Source: an uncultured Campylobacterales bacterium
GTDB taxonomy: Bacteria > Campylobacterota > Campylobacteria > Campylobacterales > Arcobacteraceae
Direction of reading: 5' to 3'
NCBI GenBank assembly: GCA_947503785.1
Contig: CANNFB010000015.1
Location: 1-64,000 of the forward strand
Length of the DNA stretch: 64,000 nt
Made by a program: the position numbers and the translations under genes. The notes beneath the pieces are model-generated. The model did not search any database. It was not told the DNA's origin and saw only the letters and a list, made by a program, of their open reading frames with translations. This document shows positions 8,655 to 19,103 of the stretch, one piece after another; the first letter of the stretch is position 1, and each line of letters starts with the position of its first letter.

Positions 8655-9044
8655 ATGCATGAAAAAATAGAAAAATTAAGAGGATTAAAGCTTCTTTTTG
8701 TTGAAGATGAAGAAGACTTACTTTCTATAATCACGGATGCTTTAACAAAATTAGAAGCAAATTTTCTAACAGCAAATAATGGCTTAGAAGCATTAACATT
8801 ATTAGAAAATAATCCTGATATTGATGCAATTATTACAGATATAAATATGCCAATAATGAATGGCTTAGAGATGATTAAAAATATAATTGATCAAGATGTA
8901 AATATTCCTATTATTGTTATGTCTGCACATACCGAAACTGAGTATATTACAAAAGCAAAAGAGTATGGGGTTAGTGAATATTTATTAAAACCCTTTGATT
9001 TTATTAAATTCATTGAACTTATTACAAGTATGGAAATAAAATAA
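8655..9044 (+). CDS. Single-domain response regulator (CheY-like)
   Basis: A 129-residue receiver domain only: acidic patch E17-D18-E19, phospho-acceptor D62 in IITDINMPIMNG, the switch residue in VMSAHTE and the conserved Lys in YLLKPFDF. There is no output domain. It lies between cheW and a REC-PAS gene 2 bases downstream. CheY1-like function or a phosphate sink are both possible; its sequence is closer to the receiver of the next gene and to the GGDEF regulator at 33097 than to classical CheY. Confidence 0.9.
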   Translation: MHEKIEKLRGLKLLFVEDEEDLLSIITDALTKLEANFLTANNGLEALTLLENNPDIDAIITDINMPIMNGLEMIKNIIDQDVNIPIIVMSAHTETEYITKAKEYGVSEYLLKPFDFIKFIELITSMEIK

Positions 9045-9046
9045 AA

Positions 9047-10402
9047 ATGTCAATTGATAAAAAACTACTAAAACGATTAAGAATTCTTTATGTTGAGGAT
9101 GATGCTGTAATTAGAACAGAATTATCTCAGCTACTATCAAATTTCTTTGAAAATGTTTATACTGCTGAAGATGGAAAAGAAGGTTTAGAATTATATCTTC
9201 GTAATCAAGATGACATAGATATTATTTTAGCTGATATTAATATGCCAAAATTAAATGGTATTGATATGGTAAAAGCAATAAGAGGAGTTGATTCTAAAGT
9301 ACCAATCTTTTTTGCAACTGCACATTCAGATAATGAGTTTTTATTTGAAGCTATTAAATTAAAAATTCATGAGTATATTATTAAACCTATTGATATAAGA
9401 CATCTTCTTTCTTTAATGAATGATTTAGCTGGTGTTTTATATCAAGAGTTTTTAATTGAGCAAAAAAATAGAGAACTATCTAAATATAAAGAAGTAACTG
9501 ATTTAAATAATATTGTAATTGAAACAGATATTCATATGAGAATTGTAAAAGTAAATGACTTGTGCTGTAAAATTTCTGGATATTCAAGAGCAGAATTAAT
9601 AGGTCAAGATTTTAAGTTTTTAAAACATAAAGATACTTCAAATGATTTATATGTGAAAATGTATGCCGAAGTTCTTAATAATAAATCATGGAGTGGAACA
9701 TTAAAAAACAGTACAAAAGAGAGCGGTACTTTTACTACTGATTGTTATATGATCACAATGTTAAATGATGAAGGTGAAGTTGAGGGTGCAATATCTATTC
9801 AAAAAGATATAACTGAAGAATTAGCTAAAAAAAGAGAAATGCAACGAGCTTTAATGAAAGATAAAAGTGAAATTTTTATCAGAAGTAAAGCGGGAACTGC
9901 AGAACAACATACAATTATAAATGATTTAAAAATGAAACTTGAAGATGCTAATGAAGAGTTTTTTAAAGCACAAAGAAATACAGATAAATATATTTATGTA
10001 GCAGAAAAGTACTCTTTGGAAAATAGAAACTTAAAAAGTGAATTAGCAACTTATAAAAAAAATGCAGATAAGCATAATACGTCTTTAAAATTAACAAAAG
10101 AAAATAGCGATTTACGTTTAGATATTAAAAGATTAAAAATTAAAATTGAAGATATTAAAACTAAACTTGCAAAAGAAAAAAAGCAAATTGAAGTCAACTT
10201 TCAAATTGAAATTGATGAACTCAATGAAAAATTAGTAAAAATGACTGAAAAATATGAGGCAATTGAAACAAATGATGTTTTAATTCAAAAACTTGAATAT
10301 TGGAAAGAAAAAGCAAATAATGAATCTAAAAGAGTTGAAACTTTAGAAAAACAAATTATGACTTATGCTACTAAAGAAACTATGAATAAAATCTTTGGAT
10401 AA
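9047..10402 (+). CDS. REC-PAS-coiled-coil signalling protein
   Basis: A 451-residue protein with an N-terminal receiver (phospho-acceptor D63 in ILADINMPKLNG, Lys in YIIKPIDIRH), an Aer/PAS-like sensor at about 150-265 (KISGYSRAELIGQDFKFLKH, then KNSTKESGTFTTDCYMI, QKDITEE) and a long charged coiled coil to about 445. No kinase, GGDEF, EAL or DNA-binding output is seen, so it probably signals through protein contacts. It starts 2 bases after the CheY-like gene and must be co-transcribed with cheW. The 3' end is inside a bidirectional hairpin. Confidence 0.88.
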   Translation: MSIDKKLLKRLRILYVEDDAVIRTELSQLLSNFFENVYTAEDGKEGLELYLRNQDDIDIILADINMPKLNGIDMVKAIRGVDSKVPIFFATAHSDNEFLFEAIKLKIHEYIIKPIDIRHLLSLMNDLAGVLYQEFLIEQKNRELSKYKEVTDLNNIVIETDIHMRIVKVNDLCCKISGYSRAELIGQDFKFLKHKDTSNDLYVKMYAEVLNNKSWSGTLKNSTKESGTFTTDCYMITMLNDEGEVEGAISIQKDITEELAKKREMQRALMKDKSEIFIRSKAGTAEQHTIINDLKMKLEDANEEFFKAQRNTDKYIYVAEKYSLENRNLKSELATYKKNADKHNTSLKLTKENSDLRLDIKRLKIKIEDIKTKLAKEKKQIEVNFQIEIDELNEKLVKMTEKYEAIETNDVLIQKLEYWKEKANNESKRVETLEKQIMTYATKETMNKIFG

Positions 10403-10429
10403 ATAAATCAAGATAAACTTGATTTATTT
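10401..10429. terminator. Bidirectional terminator overlapping two stop codons
   Basis: A perfect 12-bp stem (aaataaatcaag, 10401-10412; cttgatttattt, 10418-10429) with a 5-base loop. The stem contains the stop codon of the REC-PAS gene at its left foot and that of the convergent cyclophilin gene in its right arm. Its A/T feet can serve as the U tract in either direction. Confidence 0.7.
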
Positions 10430-10954
10430 AATTGTGATACTTAATATTTTTTGTTCACTTAATGGTTTATCTCCACCACTTCTTCCAGATGTTGGAACAT
10501 TTTCAATCTTTTTAACTATGTCCATACCTTTTGTAACATAACCAAAAATAGAATGCTTTCCATTTAGCCAATATGTTGGAACTGTAGTTATGAAAAACTG
10601 ACTACCATTTGTATTTCTTCCTCTATTAGCCATTGCTAATATACCTGGCTTATCAAACAGGGCATTTGGTGAAAACTCATCTTCAAAGTTTTTCTTCCAA
10701 ATTGATTCTCCAGCTCTTCCTGTACCTGTAGGATCTCCACTTTGTAACATAAAGCCTCTAATAACTCTATGGAATATTAATCCATCATAGTAACCATTTT
10801 TAGAGTGAGTTACAAAGTTTTCAACAGCTTTTGGAGCTAAGTCTGGTCTTAATTCAATTTCGATTTCTCCTTGAGTTGTTTTAAAAACAGCAATTGGATT
10901 TGATGCCTCTAAAAGTAACATGAATGAACAAAGAATGAAAAATATTTTTTTCAT
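10424..10954 (-). CDS. Exported cyclophilin-type peptidyl-prolyl isomerase
   Basis: A 176-residue cyclophilin. A cleavable signal peptide (residues 1-17, ending LLLEAS) predicts a periplasmic location. The catalytic core shows FHRVIRGFMLQSGDPTGTG, NGSQFFITT and WLNGKHSIFGYV, including the active-site Arg and the PPIase hydrophobic pocket. It should catalyse proline isomerisation of exported proteins (PpiA-like). It is transcribed alone and convergently with the REC-PAS gene. Confidence 0.92.
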   Translation of the reverse strand: MKKIFFILCSFMLLLEASNPIAVFKTTQGEIEIELRPDLAPKAVENFVTHSKNGYYDGLIFHRVIRGFMLQSGDPTGTGRAGESIWKKNFEDEFSPNALFDKPGILAMANRGRNTNGSQFFITTVPTYWLNGKHSIFGYVTKGMDIVKKIENVPTSGRSGGDKPLSEQKILSITIK

Positions 10955-11103
10955 ATATAGCCTTTAAATTTTAGATTTTAAAAAAATAGTATATTATTTT
11001 AGATTTAAAAAAAAATAAAATAGCTATTTTTATTAGGTTTTAATAAAAAAGTGTTAAAATTCACTAAAATTATACAAATTTTATTTATAAAAGGACTAGA
11101 CCA

Positions 11104-11466
11104 ATGGCAATGCCTTCAATTCCACAACCAACGTTTTATATCTTTAAGTGTGAGCAAGCTTCACCTCCAGGTATGCCAAAACCATCATGTGTAAATGAAG
11201 AGACAAGAGATTTATTTAATCATACGGCTCAATCTTTGATGAAAAAAGGTTTAATGGGACCTGTACAAGTTATTAGAACTTCATGTCTTGGTAGATGTCA
11301 AATGGGACCAGTTATGTTAATTGAACCTGGACATCACATGTATTGTCAATTGTCTAAGGAAAAAATAGATAAAATTATTGAAGAACATATATTAGGTGGG
11401 AACCCTGTTGCTGAGTATTTAATACCTGAGCAGTATTGGGGTGACGCTGTAAATTTACAAAGTTAA
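11104..11466 (+). CDS. Thioredoxin-like [2Fe-2S] ferredoxin
   Basis: A 120-residue protein of the thioredoxin-like ferredoxin family. Four cysteines C16, C29, C61 and C65 have the C-x12-C and SCLGRCQMGP arrangement of the cluster site. It is probably a soluble electron carrier; its partner is unknown. It is the first gene of a tight run with panD (15 bases), ybaB (overlap) and the prenyl synthase gene. Ribosome site AAAAGGA lies 10 bases upstream. Confidence 0.85.
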   Translation: MAMPSIPQPTFYIFKCEQASPPGMPKPSCVNEETRDLFNHTAQSLMKKGLMGPVQVIRTSCLGRCQMGPVMLIEPGHHMYCQLSKEKIDKIIEEHILGGNPVAEYLIPEQYWGDAVNLQS

Positions 11467-11481
11467 AGAGGACTAAATTAT

Positions 11482-11865
11482 ATGACATTTGAAATGCTAT
11501 ATAGTAAAATTCATAGAGCTACTGTTACTGATGCTAATTTAAATTACGTTGGATCAATTACTATTGATGAAGATTTGATGAAAGCATCAAGTCTAAGAGT
11601 TGGTCAAAAAGTTGAAATTGTTAATGTTAACAATGGCGAAAGATTTGCTACTTATGTTATTAAGGGTAAAGCTGGAAGTAAAGACATGTGTCTTAATGGT
11701 GCAGCTGCGCGAAAAGTTGAAATAGGCGATAAAATTATTGTAATTTCTTATGCTTCATATTCTGAGGTTGAACTAGAGAATTATAAACCAATTGTAGTAA
11801 TTGTTGATGATGATAACAATATTGACATGATAACAAATGAATTAGTAGGAAGTGACCATGTTTGA
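11482..11865 (+). CDS. panD: Aspartate 1-decarboxylase
   Basis: A 127-residue PanD proenzyme. The self-cleavage site G24-S25 lies in NYVGSITID, giving the pyruvoyl cofactor on the alpha chain; the family signatures VNNGERF and GAAARK near 48 and 74 are present. It makes beta-alanine for pantothenate and coenzyme A. Its last 8 bases overlap the start of ybaB, suggesting coupled translation. Confidence 0.95.
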   Translation: MTFEMLYSKIHRATVTDANLNYVGSITIDEDLMKASSLRVGQKVEIVNVNNGERFATYVIKGKAGSKDMCLNGAAARKVEIGDKIIVISYASYSEVELENYKPIVVIVDDDNNIDMITNELVGSDHV

Positions 11866-12178
11866 TGGAATTGACTTAAAAAATTTAAACTTAAATGATA
11901 TGATGGGACAATTCCAAAATATAGCTGCAAATGCTAAAGAAGAAAACGCTTCTAAAATATTTACATCAAAAGCTGGTGGAGGGATGGTTGAAATTTCAGT
12001 AAATGGAAACTCAGAAGTAATTGATTTGCAAATAGATAATTCATTACTTGAAGACAAAGATTCTTTACAGATTCTATTAATTTCATGTATGAATGATGTT
12101 ATTAAACAAACTGAAGAAAATCAAAAAATGACAGCCATGAATATGATGGGTGGATTAGGTTCTATGGGACAAAAATAG
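11858..12178 (+). CDS. ybaB: YbaB/EbfC-family nucleoid-associated protein
   Basis: A 106-residue YbaB/EbfC protein: an N-terminal helix rich in M/Q/N ([15 protein letters not shown]), the beta core [21 protein letters not shown], and a C-terminal [11 protein letters not shown] tail. The family forms tweezer-like dimers that bind DNA. I chose ATG 11858 (7 bases after AGTAGGA) over the in-frame GTG at 11852. It overlaps panD by 8 bases, and the prenyl synthase gene begins 4 bases after its stop. Confidence 0.9.
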   Translation: MFDGIDLKNLNLNDMMGQFQNIAANAKEENASKIFTSKAGGGMVEISVNGNSEVIDLQIDNSLLEDKDSLQILLISCMNDVIKQTEENQKMTAMNMMGGLGSMGQK

Positions 12179-12182
12179 TCAA

Positions 12183-13043
12183 ATGAAAAACTTATTAAAT
12201 GAATTTGAAGACTATTTACTAAATAATCTTCCATCTTCGAAAACTTTCCATCCTTATTTTGAAGATGCTTTAGGTGATATGTTAAAAGCTGGAGGAAAAA
12301 GATTTCGTCCAATGCTTTTGCTTTCTATAATTAAATCAAATAAAAGTTTACTTATTAAAAATTCTATGCCTGTTGCACTAGGTCTTGAAATGCTTCACAC
12401 TTATTCACTAGTTCATGATGACTTACCTTCTATGGATAATGCAGATTTAAGACGTGGCTTTGAAACATTACATAAAAAATATGATGAAGTTACAGCTATT
12501 TTAGTAGGTGATGCATTAAATACAGAAGCTTTTAAACAAATAGCAAATGCTCCTTTGTCAAATGATGTAAAAATAGAATTAGTTAAATGTTTAGCTACTA
12601 ATGGTGGAATTGATGGGATGATAATAGGTCAAGCAATTGATTGCTATTTTGAAAATCAGAAACTTGAGCTTTCACAGTTAGAATATTTACATATTCATAA
12701 AACGGCAAAACTAATAGCAGCTTCACTTAAAATGGGTGCAATTATTTCTGAATATGACTTCCAAACTCAAGAAAAATTATATAACTTTGGAATTGATTTA
12801 GGCTTGTTATTCCAAATTCAAGATGACATTATTGACGAAACTCAAAGTGATGAAGAAGCTGGCAAAACAACACAAAATGATGAAGCAAAAAACTCTTTTG
12901 TAAATTTATTAGGTTTAAAAGGTGCTATTAAAGCTGCAGATGAACTAGCTTTAAAGTGTGAGAAAGTACTAAATACTCTTGATGAGAACTTAAAAATCTC
13001 ACTTGAAGAGTTACTTTTAAAGTATATAAATAGACACAAATAG
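12183..13043 (+). CDS. ispA: Polyprenyl diphosphate synthase (farnesyl/geranylgeranyl type)
   Basis: A 286-residue short-chain trans-prenyl synthase. The first Asp motif is in LVHDDLPSMDNADLRRG (bacterial DDx4D form) and the second in FQIQDDIIDE; the region around KAGGKRFRPML binds diphosphate. It condenses isopentenyl diphosphate to C15 or C20 prenyl diphosphate for quinone and undecaprenyl synthesis. Chain length cannot be fixed from sequence alone. It ends the ferredoxin-panD-ybaB run; groESL follows under its own promoter. Confidence 0.9.
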   Translation: MKNLLNEFEDYLLNNLPSSKTFHPYFEDALGDMLKAGGKRFRPMLLLSIIKSNKSLLIKNSMPVALGLEMLHTYSLVHDDLPSMDNADLRRGFETLHKKYDEVTAILVGDALNTEAFKQIANAPLSNDVKIELVKCLATNGGIDGMIIGQAIDCYFENQKLELSQLEYLHIHKTAKLIAASLKMGAIISEYDFQTQEKLYNFGIDLGLLFQIQDDIIDETQSDEEAGKTTQNDEAKNSFVNLLGLKGAIKAADELALKCEKVLNTLDENLKISLEELLLKYINRHK

Positions 13044-13093
13044 TTATATCTTTCATATTAAATCAAACTCTTAGTCATTTTAACTCATACTAC

Positions 13094-13122
13094 TTGACAA
13101 ATTTGTAAAAATTATATAAAAT
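13094..13122 (+). promoter_or_regulatory. groESL sigma-70-type promoter
   Basis: A consensus -35 TTGACA at 13094-13099 is followed 17 bases later by TAAAAT (13117-13122); an overlapping TATAAA at 13115-13120 gives a 15-base spacer. The CIRCE operator begins immediately downstream, at the expected transcription start, so repressor binding would block initiation. Confidence 0.75.
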
Positions 13123-13149
13123 CTAGCACTCAAAAAAATAGAGTGCTAA
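13123..13149 (+). promoter_or_regulatory. CIRCE operator (HrcA site)
   Basis: An inverted repeat CTAGCACTC - 9 bases - GAGTGCTAA differs from consensus CIRCE only in the first base (C for T). It sits between the promoter and groES. It indicates heat-shock control of groESL by the HrcA repressor, whose gene is not in this window. Confidence 0.93.
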
Positions 13150-13196
13150 ATATAAAATTATAAAAAAATATTATAAAACTTAATAAAAGGATTAAC

Positions 13197-15090
<1,894 letters not shown>

Positions 15091-15111
15091 GACAAAGTCT
15101 TTCAAGCCCTT

Positions 15112-15152
15112 GAGTTTCTCTACTATTTAGAGAAACTCATTCTCTTATTTTA
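15112..15152 (+). terminator. groESL terminator
   Basis: A perfect 11-bp stem (gagtttctcta at 15112-15122, tagagaaactc at 15128-15138) with a 5-base loop is followed by an interrupted T-rich stretch. In the rest of the 15153-15339 gap I see only an imperfect inverted repeat (gtttaccc/agagtaaac) and no gene. Confidence 0.65.
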
Positions 15153-15339
15153 AACCCTATTCACAAATATATTCTACTTATCTCTACCTCATACAATCAT
15201 TTTAAGATAAAATAAATTTTTTCTAAATACAGAGTATTCGAGAACTTTCAAAGTAGAATGTAAAAAGTTTACCCTATTAATAAGATTTTATAGAGTAAAC
15301 CATCTGAATATATTCTAATTACTAGTATTTAAAAAGAGA

Positions 15340-17169
15340 CTACTTTTTTATAATTAGCTCTTTTAAAAGTTCACCTTGAAGTAAATCTAATTCTCCTTCT
15401 TCTGAGAAGTCTTTTGGTATAAATTCATTTGAAGGATATAGAGGATTAGTACTAGATAATAAATTCATACGTTGGTAAGCCTCTGCCACTAATTCACTAC
15501 AGAAAACTTTTGATAGATTTTCTTGGTTTAAAGTTTGGCCACCTTGTTTATCTAATGTGTCTATTGCCGCATTACTTAATTCTTTTAATCCTTGAGTATT
15601 TTTGGATTCATATTTTCGACCTCGAAGTTCTCTATATAGATTAGACAAAGCATTTTGCATACTATTTACTCTTTGTACATTAAGATGACGAACAGATATA
15701 TCTCCATCATAGTTTTTAACTTTACTACCAAGAGACACTAATGAAACGCCATTTGTTGGAGTAGCTTCTAATATCATTACATCATGATTTTGGGTAGCTT
15801 CTTGATATACAATAGCTACATGAGACCACTTACTATTAGTAGGGATTTGGATTAAATCACTTGTTCCAGCTTCACTTGAGAATAAAATAATATCTCCATA
15901 TTTTAATTGATGTTTAAATGATTTGTAATTATTACTAGGCGTTTGAGCACTTATTGAACCACTAATTCTATAATGCGCACCATCCCCTCTTATATCATGT
16001 GAAAAATCTTTATTTTTAACTTTTTTGATATCTGTATATGTACAAAATTCTGTAAAAGTACCGATTTTATCATCTGAATCAACTGCTGCTCCTACAGCAT
16101 AAAGAGTATCACTTACTACATGTTTTAAACTTAATCTAATAGCACCTTTTGTTGCTGAGTCAATAATAGTTTTTTCTACATCTGATTGTAAATCTTTAAG
16201 TATATTATCAATATTTATACCTACCATAGAAATATCTACATCTTTAGCTAATTTTTTAAGTTTCTTAATACTTTTTAATCCTGAAATAATTTCATTTATT
16301 TTCCTAGCTCCTGCTCTATACCCCTGTTTAATTGCATTATTACTTGGGCCTGCATCTTCTTCCATTACAATTACAATAATACCCATACAAGCAGCAGTTA
16401 CAATAGGTATTGGTGTTAAGTCGAAGCTCATATTTCCTACATTATTGTTAATCATTGCAGTTTTTCCGTCACCCATAGATTTAATATTTCCATGCCCATA
16501 GTTTTTAGATTGAATTATATATTCATCATTTAGTAGACTTTGTAAGTCAATTTTTATACCATAAACCCAAATATAAGGTTCATCATTTTTACCAAAGTTT
16601 GCACCGAAGGGATTGTATACACCATAATCTTCAGTTTCAATAATTTTGAACTTTTTTAAATCAAAATTTATTTTAGTGTATTGCTCTCCATTTGAATCAT
16701 ATGGATAAAAACTATTAAGATTTAAAGTTGGAGGTGTTGGTACATAACTCGTATTTACTGTTATTGTTTCTATATTGTTTTTTTCATTATATTCTTCAAC
16801 TTTATTATTGTAGTCAACTTTAATAATAAATTTATTTATATCATTTAAGTTGTTTTCATAGTTATGCGCAATTCTCATAATATTAAAACTATAATTAAAT
16901 ACTTCATTTTTTTTAAGTTTTGGAATATATCGCTGCATTAAGAATCTAGAAGCCTTATTTTTTTGTTTTGTATAAAATCTAATATAAAATGCACCACTAT
17001 CTTTAGTACCTTTATTTTTTATTTTACATTCAATACTTTTTCTATCTCTTTCCCAAATGATTTGAGACTTTTCAATATATAAATCAGCTTTCATTTTTAT
17101 TGGTGGAAATGGAAATATACTTCCATTATCAATATGAATTGTACCAGTTAAATTATTATCTACTCTCAT
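15340..17169 (-). CDS. CARDB plus permuted papain-like (YiiX-type) protein, putative effector or amidase
   Basis: A 609-residue protein of unknown role. An N-terminal beta-domain (about 35-140) ends in VDYNNKVEEYNEKNN, the typical close of a CARDB (adhesion) domain. A middle region (about 200-330) has EPYIWVYGIKID, an HGN motif, and a hydrophobic strand followed by VMEEDAGPSNNAIKQGYRAG; I recall a similar pattern in uncharacterised bacterial proteins but cannot name it. The C-terminal part (about 420-580) looks like a circularly permuted NlpC/P60-like fold: YGDIILFSS, H450 in KWSHVAIVY, E469 and C557 in VFCSELVAEAYQ. There is no signal peptide. Ribosome site AAAAAGGA upstream. It stands alone between groEL and an HD-GYP gene. 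Effector, toxin and lipid- or peptide-amidase are all possible. Confidence 0.7.
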   Translation of the reverse strand: MRVDNNLTGTIHIDNGSIFPFPPIKMKADLYIEKSQIIWERDRKSIECKIKNKGTKDSGAFYIRFYTKQKNKASRFLMQRYIPKLKKNEVFNYSFNIMRIAHNYENNLNDINKFIIKVDYNNKVEEYNEKNNIETITVNTSYVPTPPTLNLNSFYPYDSNGEQYTKINFDLKKFKIIETEDYGVYNPFGANFGKNDEPYIWVYGIKIDLQSLLNDEYIIQSKNYGHGNIKSMGDGKTAMINNNVGNMSFDLTPIPIVTAACMGIIVIVMEEDAGPSNNAIKQGYRAGARKINEIISGLKSIKKLKKLAKDVDISMVGINIDNILKDLQSDVEKTIIDSATKGAIRLSLKHVVSDTLYAVGAAVDSDDKIGTFTEFCTYTDIKKVKNKDFSHDIRGDGAHYRISGSISAQTPSNNYKSFKHQLKYGDIILFSSEAGTSDLIQIPTNSKWSHVAIVYQEATQNHDVMILEATPTNGVSLVSLGSKVKNYDGDISVRHLNVQRVNSMQNALSNLYRELRGRKYESKNTQGLKELSNAAIDTLDKQGGQTLNQENLSKVFCSELVAEAYQRMNLLSSTNPLYPSNEFIPKDFSEEGELDLLQGELLKELIIKK

Positions 17170-17259
17170 GCTATATCCTTTTTTAATAATCGCTTAAATA
17201 TTCATAACTAAATGAACAAAATTAGATTTTTTCTTATTAGAATAAATCTCTTACTTAAA

Positions 17260-17448
17260 TTATATTAAATAGGTATTGCAAAAGTGTTGCAAAAAATTAT
17301 TTGATACAAGAGAATATTTGCCTGAAAGATTTTTGTAATTTTGTATGTAATTTACTAAATCATTTGTTTTATCTACATCAATATCTTTAATATAATCTCT
17401 CGTAATATCAAATACATAAATTTCTAAATCGAATATTAATACGTTCAT
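17260..17448 (-). CDS. Small hypothetical ORF, doubtful
   Basis: A 62-residue ORF (starts MNVLIFDLEIYVFDITRDY) that begins 21 bases after the HD-GYP gene on the same strand. There is no convincing ribosome site (gaatgcagaat) and no recognisable domain. The 300-base stretch 17170-17469 otherwise holds only the upstream region of the CARDB/papain-like gene. It may be a chance ORF or the stump of a gene. Confidence 0.25.
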   Translation of the reverse strand: MNVLIFDLEIYVFDITRDYIKDIDVDKTNDLVNYIQNYKNLSGKYSLVSNNFLQHFCNTYLI

Positions 17449-17469
17449 AATTCTGCATTCACACTAAAA

Positions 17470-18903
17470 TTATACGTCCTTAAAGATATTCCTGATTTTA
17501 TATATTTCATTAATATTTTCAAAAAATAGTTCTATGATATCAGGGTCAAAGTGTTTTCCTTTTTCTTCATTAAATAGTTTAAATATCTTTTCATCATCCC
17601 ATGCTTTTTTATAAACTCGATCACTTCCTAAAGCATCAAATACATCTGCAACTGCCGTAATTCTTGCAAATATATGAATTTCTTTTTCTTTTAGTCCTCT
17701 TGGATATCCTAATCCATTATATTTTTCATGATGTTCTCTTGAAACAATAGATGCTGCTTGAAGTATTGGTTTTTTTGAGTGTCTTAGCATTTCGAAACCT
17801 AATTGAGCATGTGTTTTCATTATTTCAAATTCTTCAAAAGTTAATTTTCCAGGTTTATTTAAAATATTGTCAGGAATTCCAACTTTTCCAATATCATGCA
17901 TAGGAGAAGCTAGTTTTAAAATGCTTGCTTCTTCTTCAGATAGTCCAGCTTTAATTGCAAGTATATAAGAATACTCTGCAACTCTTTTTACATGATTACC
18001 TGTTTCTTTACTTCTCGTTTCAGCAATTTCACCCATTGTATAAATGATTTCTTTTTGAGTATTGGTAATTTCACCATGTAACTCTTCAATTTGTTCAATA
18101 CCATCTTTTATAGACTTTGACATATCTTTTATTGCAAAAGATATTTCACCTAATTCATCTGGTCTATTAATTGTTTGAGTTTTAGTATATTCTCCTGATT
18201 TAACGCTATTGATATTTTCAATTATAGTTTTAGTGTCTTCTTTTAATATATTTCCAAAAGAAATAGCTAGAACTACAGCAATAAAAATCATTAATCCACC
18301 AATATAAAGCATATCAATTGTTACATCTGAACTAATTATTCCTTCAGTGTTATATCTTAAAATTATAAGCAACAAAGTAACTATTGGAGATATTGTAAAA
18401 ATTAAAAAAGTTTCAATTATTCTTCTAGAGATTTTTTCATTGAAAAAAGTATAATTTGTATTATTCGAAATTTTTTTATATCTTATTTCAAATAAAATGT
18501 ATTCAAGCTGAGCTAAAACTGCTGCTCCTAAAATTAAGTAACTTAAAAATATTCTTATATGACTAGTTAATGGAAAATTAGGATATAAAAAGTAGTGTAA
18601 TAAAAATGCACTAAACCCTGCAATTATCCATGATACTACACTTAAAAGATAAGCTTGTCTTGGTAAGGATAGATTTCCCTTTTTTTCTCTATATTTCCAA
18701 TACAAGAACTCTCTAAAGATACTATGTACAATGAAGATGATAAATAAGTTTCTATATAGTTGACTTGGAAGTAATCCATCAATAAATTCACAAATATTTG
18801 TACAAAAAGTTTGAAGAAATAGTAATGTAAATAAAGATGATATATATAGTAATAACCGTGTTTTTGAATCAATTAAATCTTTTATAGTAAGTTCTTTTTT
18901 CAT
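17470..18903 (-). CDS. Membrane HD-GYP c-di-GMP phosphodiesterase
   Basis: A 477-residue protein. About six transmembrane helices fill residues 15-230 with no large extracellular domain, followed by a HAMP-like linker (about 220-275, RPDELGEISFAIKDM) and a complete HD-GYP domain (about 285-460): metal-binding MHDIGKVGIPDNIL and HHEKYNGLGYPRGL, then RITAVADVFDAL. The intact HD and GYP motifs predict hydrolysis of cyclic di-GMP to pGpG or GMP. It may counter diguanylate cyclases such as the one at 33097. Monocistronic; the sensed signal is unknown. Confidence 0.9.
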   Translation of the reverse strand: MKKELTIKDLIDSKTRLLLYISSLFTLLFLQTFCTNICEFIDGLLPSQLYRNLFIIFIVHSIFREFLYWKYREKKGNLSLPRQAYLLSVVSWIIAGFSAFLLHYFLYPNFPLTSHIRIFLSYLILGAAVLAQLEYILFEIRYKKISNNTNYTFFNEKISRRIIETFLIFTISPIVTLLLIILRYNTEGIISSDVTIDMLYIGGLMIFIAVVLAISFGNILKEDTKTIIENINSVKSGEYTKTQTINRPDELGEISFAIKDMSKSIKDGIEQIEELHGEITNTQKEIIYTMGEIAETRSKETGNHVKRVAEYSYILAIKAGLSEEEASILKLASPMHDIGKVGIPDNILNKPGKLTFEEFEIMKTHAQLGFEMLRHSKKPILQAASIVSREHHEKYNGLGYPRGLKEKEIHIFARITAVADVFDALGSDRVYKKAWDDEKIFKLFNEEKGKHFDPDIIELFFENINEIYKIRNIFKDV

Positions 18904-19103
18904 AGTAATTGTTTTTAAAAGTTAAAAAGTAACTTTTAATATCCTTTTTTTGATTTCTTCTTTATTGAGTATAGCAGTAAAAGGTTTATAGTTTATATTT
19001 AAATATTAAATAAATAATTTTTATTTGAAGTCCATTAATCATTTTGTAATTATCCTTTGCTAAAATAAATAAAAATTTTGAAAATTGAAAAGTTGGGAAA
19101 TAA

